From assembly GCA_019914945.1 (NCBI GenBank), contig CM034104.1:13628046-13692045 (forward strand): a DNA stretch of 64,000 nt, read 5' to 3'. This DNA is from Typha latifolia (Eukaryota > Streptophyta > Magnoliopsida > Poales > Typhaceae). Of this stretch, positions 1 to 13,087 are shown piece by piece. A model generated the notes under the pieces. That model saw only the letters and a list, made by a program, of their open reading frames with translations. It was not told the DNA's origin and searched no databases. Position numbers and translations under genes: made by a program. The stretch's first letter is position 1. Each line of letters opens with the position of its first letter.

Positions 1-77
1 ATCCGTTCTTATGTTTGTAAATGTATATATGAGATCACAACCTTTGCATGTAGAAGTAGCAAAATATGTTGCCTTTA

Positions 78-3000
78 TCAGTCCTTGACTGAGCCAACTT
101 GAATACTAACTGCATCGATGCTGCTACTTCCAACTATACTTTGTTTCCTTTCTGCCTGTAGTGAGCGACACAAGGACTCAAGTTTCTCCTTTTGGTTCTT
201 CACTTTCTCAAGTTGCATCTTCATAAGTTCACGCTACGATGAAATGAGAATTAATTCATGTCAGTATCGAGCTATAGGTGCTTGTGCTGCTTCCAGAATA
301 TGCAAGGAACCTTGCCTTAGCAAGTAAAGAAAGAAAAACATCAAAATGGCATTCATCAGTCTCCTCCAACCCCAATGTCAAGATTATTTTGGATCATGGT
401 TTGAGGTAAATAGGAAACTCCAAAACTAGGGTGTGAACTTGAAACTCTCGGACCCCCTTGGAGGTTCAAAAGAAGAAAATAAATCATAGAATTATAAGCC
501 TAAGGACTTTACAATATAATATATGAGAGTTTATACTATTCGTGTTAATCTTGCCTATTGGCTGCTTCAAATTCCTTTCAATTTATTAGATAAAGATTAA
601 GTATCTATCATAATTGACATTTAAATTACTATGGAATCTTAAAGATACTTACCTTGCAAAGGATGAAATTTCACCACCTAGTTTCAGAAAACTAACTTTG
701 CATATGCATATGAGCTTACCTCCTCGATGAGCTTCACAAGCGCAATATCTGAATTCTCACATTTGCTCTTCAAGAATTCATTCTCTTTTTTAAGTTCCTT
801 TATCAACTTTGTCATCTGATTAAAGTTCCAAAAAACAAATTAACATAGTAATGCTTCGTATACTAGAAGGTATAAGGAACATAGACAAAATTTTATCCTC
901 ATAAAGGCTAGGAGCTATTAAATATCTAATTGAAATCACAACCTAAATTTACGTACCTTTTCCATCTCATGCTTAAATGTTTCGAAGACCTCGTTACTTT
1001 TGGACAGCGCCTCCTGAAGAGACAGAATTAGTTCAGAGAGCTATTCAGGATTTGTTATGCACAAAATGAAACCAAATTATCTATAAGCCACTGAGAAATA
1101 TTGGCATAATCTACTGGTCAAGATACACAACTAGTAATCATGTTGATGTCTCCTTTAGGAATATAGTTCTCTTAAACCACTCAACCAATCAAGAAGGCTC
1201 CTATTATGTAATACTCCTGGGTACTTCTACCATGTAGATAAAATGTGAGAACAATAACCACAAAGATCCATAGAATACTAATGGAATGACTAAATGCTTG
1301 ACTTTGAGTTCATTGAGTTGTTCAATCAGGTTTCTAGGTACAATTGGATGATTGTATTAATCAGATGAACCAAGAGCTTTCTCCTGGATTACCCTCACAA
1401 GAAACTGTTTTGTTGTCTATATAACTCTATGATAATTAATGACTTGAGCAGAAGAGAAAGCTCAGGTCCACACACGCAAATTTTTATGTATTAGAACATT
1501 AAATTGGTCGAGTATAGCTAGAGATTAGAGATGGAGCTAGTAGAGACTCTTTGCTCATTATTCCAGAACTAGCCAAAAGTTTCATATGCTATGAAATCAT
1601 CAAATTTCAATGAGCTATTTCATGAGGACATCACTATTTGATATGTTTACTCTCGTAGGCGCAAGAGAGCTGAACCCATGACTCTCTAACTTAACGAGAG
1701 TTTTGACAAACATTGTAGAGCTATTTTCGTTATTTTTGCTTATTATGCTATTTTCATCTCTTATTAGAGCGTCACGGTTAGTTTGATCTTTTGCTTTACT
1801 TTAATGGTTTGTAATCCTCTCTTTTTAATGAATGAATATTTTGAAAGATTCGATACACTAAGTGTTCTGTTTGTGGATTCCAATAGCCTAGTTGATGGAT
1901 TCCCCGAGTTTGGTACTTTTGCCATGTTTCTTCTCAAATCTGCGATCAAGGAGTTTATCCTGCATCAGATATGCTAAGTCTCATCCCAAGGCATCTCTTG
2001 ATAAGATATTAGAACGAATTGGTTCTTAAATTCAAAAATCTTTTGGCAAGCTAATAAAACAATATCATCTAATATCTAGAGAAAATGTAAAAGCAACTAG
2101 AACTTAAGCACATTGGGGAACCAATATTCGAGAGCCACTCGAATATCAAATATGACGGAGAACATTAGAAAGAAATTCATACCAATAAAAAAAAAGTTAA
2201 AATGCAAGGTGTAAATCATGATGAACACATAAAGCATGTGCAAAATGAGGAAAACGTTAAAGCACCTGAAATTGCTGAAATTTTTCTCCATCAGCAACTA
2301 GCTGTAATCGTAAGCTCTTCTCAGTGGCCATAAGTTGTGAAATCTGTTCAGCATACAATTGCATCTGGGTTTGTTCCTGAGTTGACCTCTCTTGATGTTG
2401 TTGAAGCTTGAGATCAGCAAGTTCAAGTTCCAGCATCTTCTGCTTTAACTACATACCATAAATGGAGAGAAATAAATATCTGATGATATTGATTCAGCAA
2501 GAGGAAAATTAAACCAATGCAACTTTGGATGATACTTCAGCAAGATGGAAAATTGTACCTTTTGGGAAAACTGCTGTTCAGCGAGAGTATACTGATCAGC
2601 AAGGTGCTTTAACTTGTCTCTCAGCCTACAAGATGATCCGCCATAAGTTTACCGCAACACAATTAAAAACATTATTTCTTTTTTGCATTAGTTCGGATAG
2701 AAGAAATGCTCTATGTAGATACCTTTGAAATTTTTTGGATCATACTTTGATCTGCAATTATGATAAAGAATTATAGGTAGTTGCATTTAGAATGGATTTA
2801 GGAGTAGGATTGCTCGTCCATGTGGTCTACCATTTCAGCATGGACTGTGCCAGAAAATGGGATGCAGGAATATGAAACCTTGGTATTGGGAAGTGATTAA
2901 AACAAGCAGTAATAAGGCCACTACTGCCACTTTCCTATCTATAGAGAAAGTCTCCCTATAAAAACAACTATCTCAGAAAGTTTGAGAATACCCAAGTTGC

Positions 3001-6000
3001 CTAATGCAATTGCTCCAGAATATCCAAGAAAGAAGAACATATTCAACACAAGATGCCTAATGTGGACAACACTAAAGAATGGATTGGGGTCCATCAATAA
3101 TAAACTCAGAGGCATCAAGCTGAGGTGACTTGGTACGAAAAAAAATCAAAAATTTATCTGCCCAATTTATATCACATCTTCTTCCGCATATAATTAGATG
3201 ACTACTTTACTAAACATGTGATGTTGAAAATCAAGTCAAAGTTTCCTAAACAAGATTCATATATGTCACCTCATGGCAGTGCCAGTTTATCAATATTTCC
3301 TTTGTGACAGACTACTTCATACTTTATCTAAAGAGTAGATCTGCACACCTATTGCAAATCCCCACTATACCACATTTCACCATATCAAGCAGAAGCAACC
3401 TCCATTGTCCATATATTTATAAATAACTTTCAGGAGATGATAATCACTAGTTGTTCACAGATTCAAACACTAGCAAGTAGCAAGATTAATCAACTCAAAT
3501 CAAGTGTAATCATGAAATTATCCCTGTAGTCAAATTTTATAAGAAATATCTTACATTTCATTCTCCCTTAATTGGGAAAGACATTCATTTTTCTGCTCCT
3601 CAAGTTTACTGCTTACATCCTACAACACAACAAAAAAATTACCTGTGGCGTATCAGCTTGTACACGAAGAAATAGAGTCCCAAATAAACCTAGAAAGATG
3701 CTCTAATGAAAAGAAAATGATATGAAACCTTATATGTGTGTTTTAAGGCCCACAGCAAGCAGAAATGCATTTCATAAAGCAAATGATACGAAAATATATA
3801 ACGTAATACAGTATGATACACAAGTAGGAGATAAGGATGTTTTTTTGACTAAATCAAACTCACTATATAATGAATCAGTACAATAACATAACTGAAAAAT
3901 TAGATGAGCTCATATTTAGTGTGAAAGTGGCAGATAAATTAACAAGATTGTCACTGAAGATAATAATAATAATAGAAGAAAGTGATGGGAGCAGCTGCCA
4001 ATTTAGGTCTGACAGCAAAACATTTTGAAGAAAGTTGAGTGAGATGCTTATGGATCAGTAACATAACAGGACTACAGGAGTATGTAACATTCACCTTGCT
4101 AACCTCATGATCGCTACGAGTCCAAATGCGAAGACAGAACTGAATTCCGACTCACACAGAGAAAGTTAGGATTATCGCGGATCTCCAATATTAAGAGTAA
4201 ACTAGAGATCCAACGGTTGGATGATAAAGTACTTTTAAAATTAAAATAGATTCGTAATGGAGAATGAACCTATCAACGGATCGAGGAAAGAGGAGGCCAA
4301 AGAGGCGCAGTGATGGTCGGCCTAGGGTTGTGGTAAGGTGGTGGAGAGGACAACAGTAGAAGTCATGGTACTCGGTAGGAAAGGAATAAATAAGAAGTAG
4401 GACTGTTTCTTAGGGTCAAGGTGGTGCGGCCAAACAAGAAGGTATGGAGCAGTGGTCTACATAGGTGTTGGCTAGGACTTCCACGGCTAGGAGGTAATCG
4501 AATAAGGAGGAATGAGACGAACTTGCAAAAACAATTTAATAATCCAAGATGATTAACCAGGTGCACACCACATATATTTATAGGTGGCTTCCTGGCTTGA
4601 CTAGACTTGGTAATAGGACCGGACAGGCGCAAGTCCTACTGCCCAACATAAGCTTAAACTCATAAAGAAATCTGCCGAACAGCCTTGAGGGCATACGGAC
4701 AGCCTTGAGGGCGTTCAAATGCCTAATTAATATTCTGGCTCTCAGGTGTATGCATTCAAAATGCCTATTTAATCTTCCGGCTCTCGGATAAATGCGTTTA
4801 AATGGCCTTGAGAGCGTCCGAACACCTCATTCCGAGACTTGCTCCTTTGACTGACTGGAACCTTTATTTCTTCTACAAACAAACCATTAGCTAACTATTA
4901 CAGCGTACTCGAGAACCTACATTCTTAAACGATAGACATGGACCATATGGTTTGAAAGGAACATCAATGTTTTTCATAAATGAAAGAACTGTAGGACTCG
5001 AATTAATATTCCAAATAAATCAAGTCATACCGTGTAATATGATGAAACTAGAATAGATTATCAGACTATCAGTTTACAATCATTACCATTTAGTGTAGCC
5101 ATACCTTTATTGCATTATTGAATTTTGTGGATAACTCTAGCCTCATATTCTGCCCCTCTGTTGATACCCTTTGGCATTCATCCTGCGTTAATGCATATTA
5201 AGCACATAGCATGAGAAGGAAGATAACATTGACAGCAGAAGTTCATTTCACATTTTTTTTAGTTGGAGTACCATAAGCACTTTGTTTTGTCGTTGCAGCT
5301 CTCTGCATAATGACTCAAGTCTTTCTCGAACTGCCACCGCTATAAGATGCACACACACACAAAAAAAAAAATATAAGAAATTAGATGTGGCAGAGGAAAT
5401 ACAGGATTCTCTTGTTAAGTAGGGGATGTCAAAGTTCAAATAATACAATTTGCAGGAAATGTAAAGCATGTGAAGGAAAGCGGAGTCAGATAAGGGAAAG
5501 GAAGCAACATAGGATCAGCAAGCATTTTTGGCCTCATAGTCAACACTTTATCACATGTAGTCACTCGCATTATCTGTACTTTATGTTAGCCAGTTAGTGA
5601 GCTCAGCTGGAAGAGATTATAGTCATCATTCCTCCTTTGTTCCACAACTTAATATGTTACATATGCCATGATAACTGAAAGCATCATTCTGAGGTGTATA
5701 CAGGCCTAACTGTATCAGAATCTTGTCCATGAAATGGGGTCCTATACCTAATTTATAATATTTTGATATCCCCCAACCTCTGTTTTAAAATTCACCAATA
5801 CTTATCAAACGATTGAGTACATGAATCATTCTTTAGGTCAGGGTATGATAGGCTATTCCAAGTAGAATATGTTATCCTAGCACAGAATGCCTATTTCTGT
5901 TTGTTCATTAATTTTTACAACTTAGAACCCCCATACTCAGGAAACATAAAATAGAAAATTCACATCGATAAAGAAAAGGAGCAATCTGCTGGCTTAAGCT

Positions 6001-8363
6001 ATCACAAATAGATGTGTTGAGTGGTGTAGCCTTTGCCAACTCCTTTCCTATTTCATAGAAAAGGAGTTTTGTCAGAACAAACTTTATTCAATCCCTTATG
6101 CTCCAACACCAAACAGCCTCACATAAACCACTAGAATTTATCACTTGTGAAGTGTCACATATTTATGGAGCTTAATTGGTAATAACAAAAACAAAGATGC
6201 ATTAATAGAAGAAATAAAGATGCGGTAAATTGTGACAATCATTACGAAGTGCAAGGCATGTAAACTGCTATATTCCAAATCAATGAATTAGACAATACAA
6301 GACATTATCGTTGACCATGCAAACTGTGAACACATTATGCTCCAGCAAATGATGCATTTTATATTTAAAATTTATAGTTACACGTCCTTGAAGATTTATT
6401 ATTGTCGCTAACACACCATGGTTGGAATAAGTGTTTGGAGCTCCATTTAGTGTTGGGTTATGTTAGAATTCATAGGAATCTATTAATTAAATCGCAATAA
6501 ATTTGTACAGTTGAAACTTGCCTGCATCCCTTTCTGCAATTACTTTTTGATACTTCAAAGTAAATTCCAATATCTCTTTTTCTGACTTTGTGCTGCGCTT
6601 CACGACTTTACGCTTCGGTTCACTACTTTCCTAGTAGATCATCAAGTAGGAAATGATATTAAACTATAATAAAGTGCTGAAAATCATGCATACCAACCAA
6701 AAGCAAGATACCACAGTTTTCTTTCTGGACTCTACAAGTTGAGAACAAAATAAGTTTTCCGCAAGAATAGTTGTATACCTGTATCCAACCGGAAAAAGGA
6801 AAAAATAAAGAACCTAAAGGGAGAAGGAAATTGCTACATATGAAAAAGGGTTAAATATAGTTCACCCTCCTTACATTGGCATAAAATCATTCTGCCCTCC
6901 TATATTTATTTTATATCACTTAACTCCTTGTACTTATAACTAACGTAAAACTAATGACATCATTAACAAAATATTTAAAATTACCGAAATACTATTATGT
7001 TTTTAGACAATAATCTAGGGAGAAAGGTTTTTGTTCAAACAACACCCTTTCCTTTTTTACACTTGATAAGAGGTGAGTTTCAACTTATTTCTTAATTTAT
7101 ATCTGACGATAGAGTGGTATTTGAGTCCATAAAAGTTAATAAGAGTATATCACCATTTTCCTACTGTCAAAGGCGTTGATATGGTTAATTCAGACAGAAA
7201 CTCAAAACAATTTTACTTTAAATGATACAAAAACAAGTATATGATAGAAAAGTAATTTTATGCCAAAGTAGATGGAAGCAAAATACATTTAATCCTATGA
7301 AAAAAAAAATCATAAATACTAGCCTGAATAAGAATAAGTAACTCATTAATACAAAATATAACTTCACAAGCATACCATCAAGGGAAGCAATATCAAAGCA
7401 TGAATAGATCGCAAAGAGGAATACAGATCCTATGTGGATGCGATAACAATCCAGTGTAGAACAAAGTTGAACAAATTCCTTCCTATACGTATGCGATATT
7501 ATATGATTATTTTAATTACGTCAAGGGTTAAGAGACTCGATGACTACCGTTTGATTTTTCAAATATTCAGCATGTTCTACTGTAGGCCTTTCCGGTAGCT
7601 TGCCAGTTTGCGACTCCAAGCACCCTTTAGTCTCTGCAACAGCCACAAGAAAGAAAATCAAGCTGGATGTTTACTGCACATTTCTGTATAAAATCAGATT
7701 ATCTGTGTTCCAGTAAATTCTTAAGCACTCAAACCTCAAGAAAACTTCCTCAGCATTCGTCATCAGGAAAAGTAATCTGAACAAAGAAGAAAAAGGCTAC
7801 ATATGGTCTATGTAATGATCTTAAACCTAGTAATTATATGGCTCGTACCAGAGATTGGGACCTTTGCAAGAGAAATCTGAACCCATAAACATAATTCACA
7901 ATCTTCCTTTCCACTCGAAACATTCTCTAACCTTTGGTGCAAACAATCAAACAGTTATAGAGCAAAGATGAAAAAGATCATCACCTCCGGAAATCCCACC
8001 GCCTTGTGTCGAGATCGCATCCTTTGCTTCCTCTCTACGGTCGGCGCCCGGTTCCGTCACCAAGATCGTCTCCTCCGCCGAACCCCCACCGCCCTTTTTC
8101 TCCCGCAGCGGATCCGCAGAGGTACTCAGCTTTTCTAAACCGACCGCGATAGATTCAGAGTCTAGGGTTTCGGTAGTTCCTCCATTGCTTTCCGGCTCGC
8201 CGCCGCGGCGATCTAGATCAAGATCGACATCGAGAAGCGAGCCCTTATAGTCGTCAGGAGATGGCAGCGGCTCCGCCGTCGTCGACAGCTCGGCAGAGCT
8301 CTCCACGAAGCCATCGGGTAGAGAGTGCGCCTCGGGGAGCCGGTTTGCCTGTGAGGTTTCCAT
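78..8363 (-). CDS. alpha-taxilin-like coiled-coil protein
   Basis: Eleven coding exons read on the minus strand: 7985-8363, 7548-7633, 6522-6630, 5272-5339, 5105-5182, 3555-3619, 2559-2625, 2266-2448, 957-1013, 720-815 and 78-233. Phases join without a break into 447 aa, ending in TGA. Residues 1 to about 150 are acidic, low-complexity and probably disordered; the remainder is one long heptad-rich coiled coil containing SEKEILEFTLKYQ, ERLESLCRELQRQNK and KLESLCRSLQAER, hallmarks of the taxilin family. Animal taxilins bind syntaxins and act in vesicle traffic or ribosome-associated binding; plant function is not established. Length is close to what I recall for Arabidopsis taxilin-like proteins (about 400 aa). 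Intron 3 uses a GC donor. The intron between exons 2 and 3 holds a MITE. The start is the first ATG of the GC-rich exon 1. Family call is firm; boundaries were inferred by hand. Confidence 0.9.
4150..4930. other. possible decayed transposon or LTR fragment in a taxilin intron
   Basis: This part of the 1.5-kb intron (3620-5104) differs in composition from its surroundings. It contains degenerate repeated phrases (agccttgagggc twice near 4690, then variants of ggctctc and aatgcctatttaat). It has no recognisable protein. It could be a fragment of an LTR element; I found no clear ends or target duplication. Confidence 0.25.
6848..7295. mobile_element. Mutator-like MITE in a taxilin intron
   Basis: A 448-bp non-coding AT-rich element. 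Its ends are degenerate terminal inverted repeats of about 70-80 bp: the left end begins GGGTTAAAT, the right end read on the other strand begins GGATTAAAT, and both arms share TTGGCATAAAAT about 28 bp in. The element is flanked by a perfect 9-bp direct repeat TATGAAAAA (6839-6847 and 7296-7304). A 9-bp target duplication with long inverted repeats fits a non-autonomous Mutator-like element. The A-rich duplication sequence weakens this slightly. Confidence 0.75.
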
Positions 8364-8972
8364 AGGAACTTAGCAGAGAAGAGAACGAGGAGAGGGAGGA
8401 GAAGGCCGAGAGAGACGAGTACAGTAGTGGCGGTCGTTAAAAATGGGTCTAGACTCCGTGGTGAGTTGTGACGGCAAGAGCGGGCGTTTCCTTCCAAATT
8501 GGGCCCTTGAAAGGCCCAATTAATTAAACTAATTTGATAGTTAAAGAGATTTACTCTTCTTCTTTTTTTTACAATCAAATATTAAAGAAAATGTGAATAC
8601 TTCCTTTCACTCACCTTTTAGCAAAATCGACACATTTAATAATCATAGCAAACTTCCGATATGGCAAATTTACTTAAATAGAGCATATTAGCAATGTAAG
8701 AATCAAAACAAAAGAGGAGCGTAGCTAATATTGAGTTAATATTTGATAAAAAAATTAATTGTATTTGTAGCCGTTTTTTTATTTTATTTTATTTTTTTAA
8801 GAGGATTAGGTTCAGTTTCTCCAGAGTATAATAATTTAAAATTTTTGATGTGCTTTTATGACGTCGCGTGGCTCAAACATATAAATCAAATGAATAAATA
8901 CACACAAAAATACAAATATTACATAGGAATAAATATAACACTGCAGAACGGGGCTATCTGATGACGCAAAAT
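8364..8972. other. taxilin 5' flank and receptor-kinase 3' flank
   Basis: About 600 bp between two minus-strand genes. The part next to the taxilin start is GC-richer and probably carries its 5' UTR and promoter; the rest is AT-rich with poly(T) runs. No further gene is visible. Confidence 0.5.
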
Positions 8973-11075
8973 TCACACAGCCGAGCCTCCGCCGCCGCCC
9001 CTAAGAGTACTCCTCAGCGACGAGGAAGACGAGGAAGAGCTCGACACGTTAAGCCCCATGGCATTCCAATCCGAGACGCTATCCTGAAGACTAAGTAACA
9101 GCTGGTGGTTTGTGCTAAAGCTCATGGACGGCTTCGTTGCCGGCACGAACGGCGGCTCGGCCTCGCCGGTAAGCATTTGCACCACCCCCCTCATTCCCGG
9201 CCTCAGAAGTGGATCTGGACTCGAACAAGCCAATCCGACCAACAAAACCCTCCTCATCTCCCCTTCTTCAAACTCCTGTTCGATTCTATTATCGACTACT
9301 TCGAGAATCCTCCCTTCTCTGTGCATTCCCCACACCCATTCGACCAGATTACTGCTGTTACTTTCGATGGGGCGGCGGCCGCATGCCACCTCGAGGACGA
9401 CGGCGCCGAAGCTGAAGACGTCGGTCTTCTCCGTGGCGCGGCCGGTGAGGAGGTATTCGGGCGCGAGGTAGCCCATCGTGCCGGCGGCGACGGTAGCGTC
9501 GGGGGATTTATCGTGGTCGACCTGGCGCGCGAGACCGAAGTCGCCGAGGCGGGCGTGGTAGTTCTCGTCGAGCATGATGTTGCTCGACTTGACGTCGCGG
9601 TGGATGACCTGGCGCTCGCACTCGCGGTGGAGGTAAGCGAGGGCGGAAGCGACGCCGATGAGTATCGTCCTGCGACACCGCCACGGCAGCGGCGGGGAGT
9701 TGGGGTCGAAGAGGGCCTTGTCGAGGCTGCTGTGAAGCATGAAGTCGTACACGAGGAGGATCTCGCCCTTCTCATGGCACCAACCTTGGAGAGGGAGTAG
9801 ATTCCGGTGCCGGAGTCCGGCGATGATGGAGAGCTCAGAGAGGAACTCCGCCCTCCCCTGCGCCATATCGCCGCTGTTCTGGATGCATCGCTTCACGGCC
9901 ACCATCGCGCCGTTCTCCGGGATGATACCTTTGTACACGGTACCAAATGCGCCGTGCCCGATGATACGAGAAGAGTCGAATCCCATGGTGGCATTGCTCA
10001 GCTCGCGGTAGCTGAACTCCCTCGGAGTCTTCATGATCTCCGCCGCCGCCGCCAAATTGTCGAATTTTTGTGCGGATTTCACTCTTCTGGTGAATACCCA
10101 GAAGAGCAAACCGGCGAAGGAGGCGACGACGAACGCCCCCGCAGTCGCCGCCCCTGCGATGGCGGCATGTCCCTGTACCCCGGATGATGATGGTGATGAT
10201 GGTGGAGAAAGATTGGTAGCATTGCTCGGACTCTCGGCGGTAAAGATGGAGACGGCGGGAGCCATGGAAGGCGGCGGAGAAGGATTCGAAACGGCGGGTT
10301 GCACCGAAGAAGAAGGCGAGGCGGCGTTTGGTGACGAGAAGCTCCACCACTCGATGCTATGCATCTCGGTGCTCCCTTGCGTGGATGCGGAGAAGCCAAC
10401 GTATACGAATCCATCATCGATGAACCGATCGAGATCCAAGGGAAAGGAGATCACTGGATCGGCAGGGCGGGCGGCGGAGTACGAGACGAAGACGCGAAGG
10501 ATCCCATGGTGGGTGTACTCGATCCAGGCGTTGATGAGATCCCCGCTCTTCAAATCGACGCCGAAGGCGTCAAGATCAGCGACTTGGGCGGAGACCATGG
10601 AGCCGAGGTCGATTCCCACATGGTTCCCGTTGACGTCGTCAAACTCTTCGTCCATGAGGGTATCGAACTCGACGGCGAGGATTGGGTTGGTGGCTGAGGA
10701 GGAGGAGTTAAGGAGACCGAGGAAGGGGCCGGCATCGCCGAGGGAATGATCATCTGGGGAGAGAAGGAAGGTGAGACCGCCGCCGACGGAGGAGGGGTTG
10801 AGGGTGGAGACGGAGAAGGAGAAGAAGGTGGCGAAGGGGTGGGGGAAGGGGATGGGGTCGGCGAAGAGGGCACGACCGGTGCCGGAGAAGGGGACGGGGA
10901 GGTCGCGGGTGAGGCGTATGGTGCCGTTCCTTAGGTGGGCGTCCCCGAGGAGCTTGAGGCGGCCGAGGGTGAGCGTGGCGAAGTCGAACTTAGTCGCGCG
11001 CAAGACGTTCGATTCAAGGCGTAAGAGGAGGAGGAAGGAGAGGAGGAGAAGTCTACTATGTCGTCCCAGCAGCAT
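8973..11075 (-). CDS. L-type lectin-domain receptor kinase (LecRK S.7-like)
   Basis: A single uninterrupted 700-aa reading frame. The order is: signal peptide (about 1-26, leucine-rich), legume-lectin domain (about 28-255, with VEFDTLMDEEFDDVNGNHVGID carrying the usual metal/carbohydrate loop residues), a Ser/Pro-rich stalk, one membrane segment (about 305-328), then a Ser/Thr kinase. The kinase is complete: P-loop GHGAFGTVYKG from G373, catalytic Lys395 in VAVKR, HRD Asp494 in HRDVKSSN, DFG Asp512, and the APEY motif. It is therefore likely an active plasma-membrane kinase sensing apoplastic signals. The intronless structure is normal for the family. The closest named group I recall is LecRK S.7, from the FDFATLTL...LLGDAHLRNGTI start of the lectin domain. 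A GC-rich composition explains the many long antisense reading frames here. Confidence 0.95.
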   Translation of the reverse strand: MLLGRHSRLLLLSFLLLLRLESNVLRATKFDFATLTLGRLKLLGDAHLRNGTIRLTRDLPVPFSGTGRALFADPIPFPHPFATFFSFSVSTLNPSSVGGGLTFLLSPDDHSLGDAGPFLGLLNSSSSATNPILAVEFDTLMDEEFDDVNGNHVGIDLGSMVSAQVADLDAFGVDLKSGDLINAWIEYTHHGILRVFVSYSAARPADPVISFPLDLDRFIDDGFVYVGFSASTQGSTEMHSIEWWSFSSPNAASPSSSVQPAVSNPSPPPSMAPAVSIFTAESPSNATNLSPPSSPSSSGVQGHAAIAGAATAGAFVVASFAGLLFWVFTRRVKSAQKFDNLAAAAEIMKTPREFSYRELSNATMGFDSSRIIGHGAFGTVYKGIIPENGAMVAVKRCIQNSGDMAQGRAEFLSELSIIAGLRHRNLLPLQGWCHEKGEILLVYDFMLHSSLDKALFDPNSPPLPWRCRRTILIGVASALAYLHRECERQVIHRDVKSSNIMLDENYHARLGDFGLARQVDHDKSPDATVAAGTMGYLAPEYLLTGRATEKTDVFSFGAVVLEVACGRRPIESNSSNLVEWVWGMHREGRILEVVDNRIEQEFEEGEMRRVLLVGLACSSPDPLLRPGMRGVVQMLTGEAEPPFVPATKPSMSFSTNHQLLLSLQDSVSDWNAMGLNVSSSSSSSSSLRSTLRGGGGGSAV

Positions 11076-11307
11076 TGCTCATAGTCCAAAAGTGAGAAAG
11101 TGGGAGCGAGAAGAGAAGAGTGGAGTAGGATTCTTGGAGTAGATGGTAGGTGGAGTGAAGGGGCAAAGAATAGTGAATCAGTGAGGAGGAACAAGGAAGT
11201 GATGGGACAAATGGCAGTAGAGGACGGCATGTATACCACTTGCAACGGTAAAATTGGCGAATTGAAGAAAGTGGGAGGAAGAGACTTTCGCGGTGTTTGG
11301 GCCCTCT

Positions 11308-11326
11308 TTATATATATTTATAAAGA
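11308..11326 (-). promoter_or_regulatory. TATA region of the lectin receptor kinase
   Basis: A run of alternating T/A (CTTTATAAATATATATAAA on the gene's strand) lies about 235 bp upstream of the receptor-kinase ATG. It is the only strong TATA-like sequence before the start. Confidence 0.5.
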
Positions 11327-13087
11327 AGCTTTAGCTCCATTAAATTAAGGAAGGTTATAAGATCGATTGGGTCAGTCGGTATAAAAGTGATCACAGGATA
11401 AGTTCTTTTAAGCCATGTGATTAATATAATGCTAAATGATGGTAAAACTTCGGTGTTAAGACTCTAAATTAATACCGTTCTGGATTTCTCATTATCACGA
11501 TGATTACTGACAGATGATGGTGAGGTAGGTATAGTGGAGTCAAAGTCCCGCACCATCAGTTTAGGTGATTAGAATATATGTATTAATGCCTCGTGGTAAT
11601 GCTTTGTGATCCTTTATTAGCTGCTAAGTAATAGTGTTCTAATACGAATGAGTAAAGCCAAGGACTGTTCTTTAACAGCGAGACAAGTTCTTCCACCCGT
11701 GAAGGAAAGCCAGCGGCTCGTCCGAGGGCCGAGGCAGAGGAGAACATGGGCTGGTGCTGACAACTGGGGAGAGCGGGAGAGGTGGGAAGAAACCACGGCG
11801 TGAAGCCGTTCCTTCTTACGTGCACGTACTCGATTTTGTCGTGCTCATCAGTCCATGGCACAGGAAAAGAAAGAACTTCTTTAGTTTTCCTTTTATTCAA
11901 AGTTTTTGACCAAATCAGACATGCTTTCAATTTTATATGTCTTACACCAGAATGTTGACACCAGAAAGGAGATTTATTTCGCTATAGTACTAAATAAAAC
12001 ACTAAACTACTAAGCAATTTACTAAGCTAAAAGCAAAATGCTAATTAGATCAAAAAATGCTGGTAGAAATTCAAAGATTTACATAAAAAGTGGATATTCA
12101 TATAACACTGAATAATTAAATATTTTTTGTTAAAAACACTAGTAAAGGAGAAAGATATATGTTAAAATATAAAGAAATTTATAACTCTGTGCTTAATTAT
12201 CTATTTAATTATAAAATATATTATTATGAAGATATAAAGAAATTTTATAAGTTAGAATCGCATATTAATTCTCCACAGTAAAATGCGTATTCTCCAAATT
12301 TTACTTTAATCTACTTTTCAACTTTTTTTTAATACTCAAAAGAGCCCTCCAGTTATTTCCCTGCATATTAGCCAAGTTTTTATGTTAAGAAAATACTGAA
12401 TAGTTACAGCGTTTTATAAAATAAACTTTTCAACATTTCTATCTAAAAGTAAAATAATAATCTTATTAGTGTTGTACATAAGACTATAGTATCACAGACC
12501 TATTTTAATATTAAATTTAAAGTAGAGTCTATTTGGATAAATAAATATAAAAGAGGGATAGTTTGGTCCAAAACACTTCTTTTTCACCGCAAAAGGAGCT
12601 CCCTCAGACTGTTCATTGTTTTGGTATCTTTATACTATTCTATATGTTATCCTCTGCACTGTAGTACTGCATGTCTGCATCGCTTATTAAAGCATGCTTA
12701 GATAATTAATAGTACTTGAAATATAAGAATCTTTTGATGTTATGGGATGCGGCAGTCGTGTCGTTAGGCACGGCGTCTCCTTCTCTACTTCAACTTGGGG
12801 CCCATTAATATGCGTAATAAAGAAGATTTCCCCGTCAAATACAATTTGAACTATCCGATAATCTAATCCATATCCGTCTAGTGAATGGATCAGATATGAA
12901 ATTATATCCCAATTTAGATCCGAGTTGAATCCGAAATCCGATAAACTTGAGGATTTTTGGGCTCGATTTTATTTATTACTTGCGCGCTTGAGATCCGACC
13001 CAATTATAGCCCCAAATCCTGGATCCTTATCCAGTATCCACCAAATAGCTACGGTACCTCCTCTTTTAGGCTTTTAGCTTACCTTCG
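11327..13087. other. AT-rich intergenic region between divergent genes
   Basis: About 1.8 kb separating the receptor kinase (-) and the CxxCxxCC protein (+). A 115-codon minus-strand reading frame (11583-11930) shows no recognisable motif and is probably chance. The rest is AT-rich with no repeat or RNA gene that I can support. Confidence 0.5.

Noticed and set aside
4363..4632. 89-codon minus-strand frame inside a taxilin intron
   Set aside because: No recognisable transposon or host domain; retained only as part of a vague transposon-like patch.
9105..10934. Several long plus-strand reading frames (up to 238 codons) opposite the receptor kinase
   Set aside because: They are antisense shadows of a GC-rich intact kinase gene, low-complexity and without family motifs.
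11583..11930. 115-codon minus-strand frame upstream of the receptor kinase
   Set aside because: No motif, no recognisable homology and no supporting signals; it falls within chance expectation.
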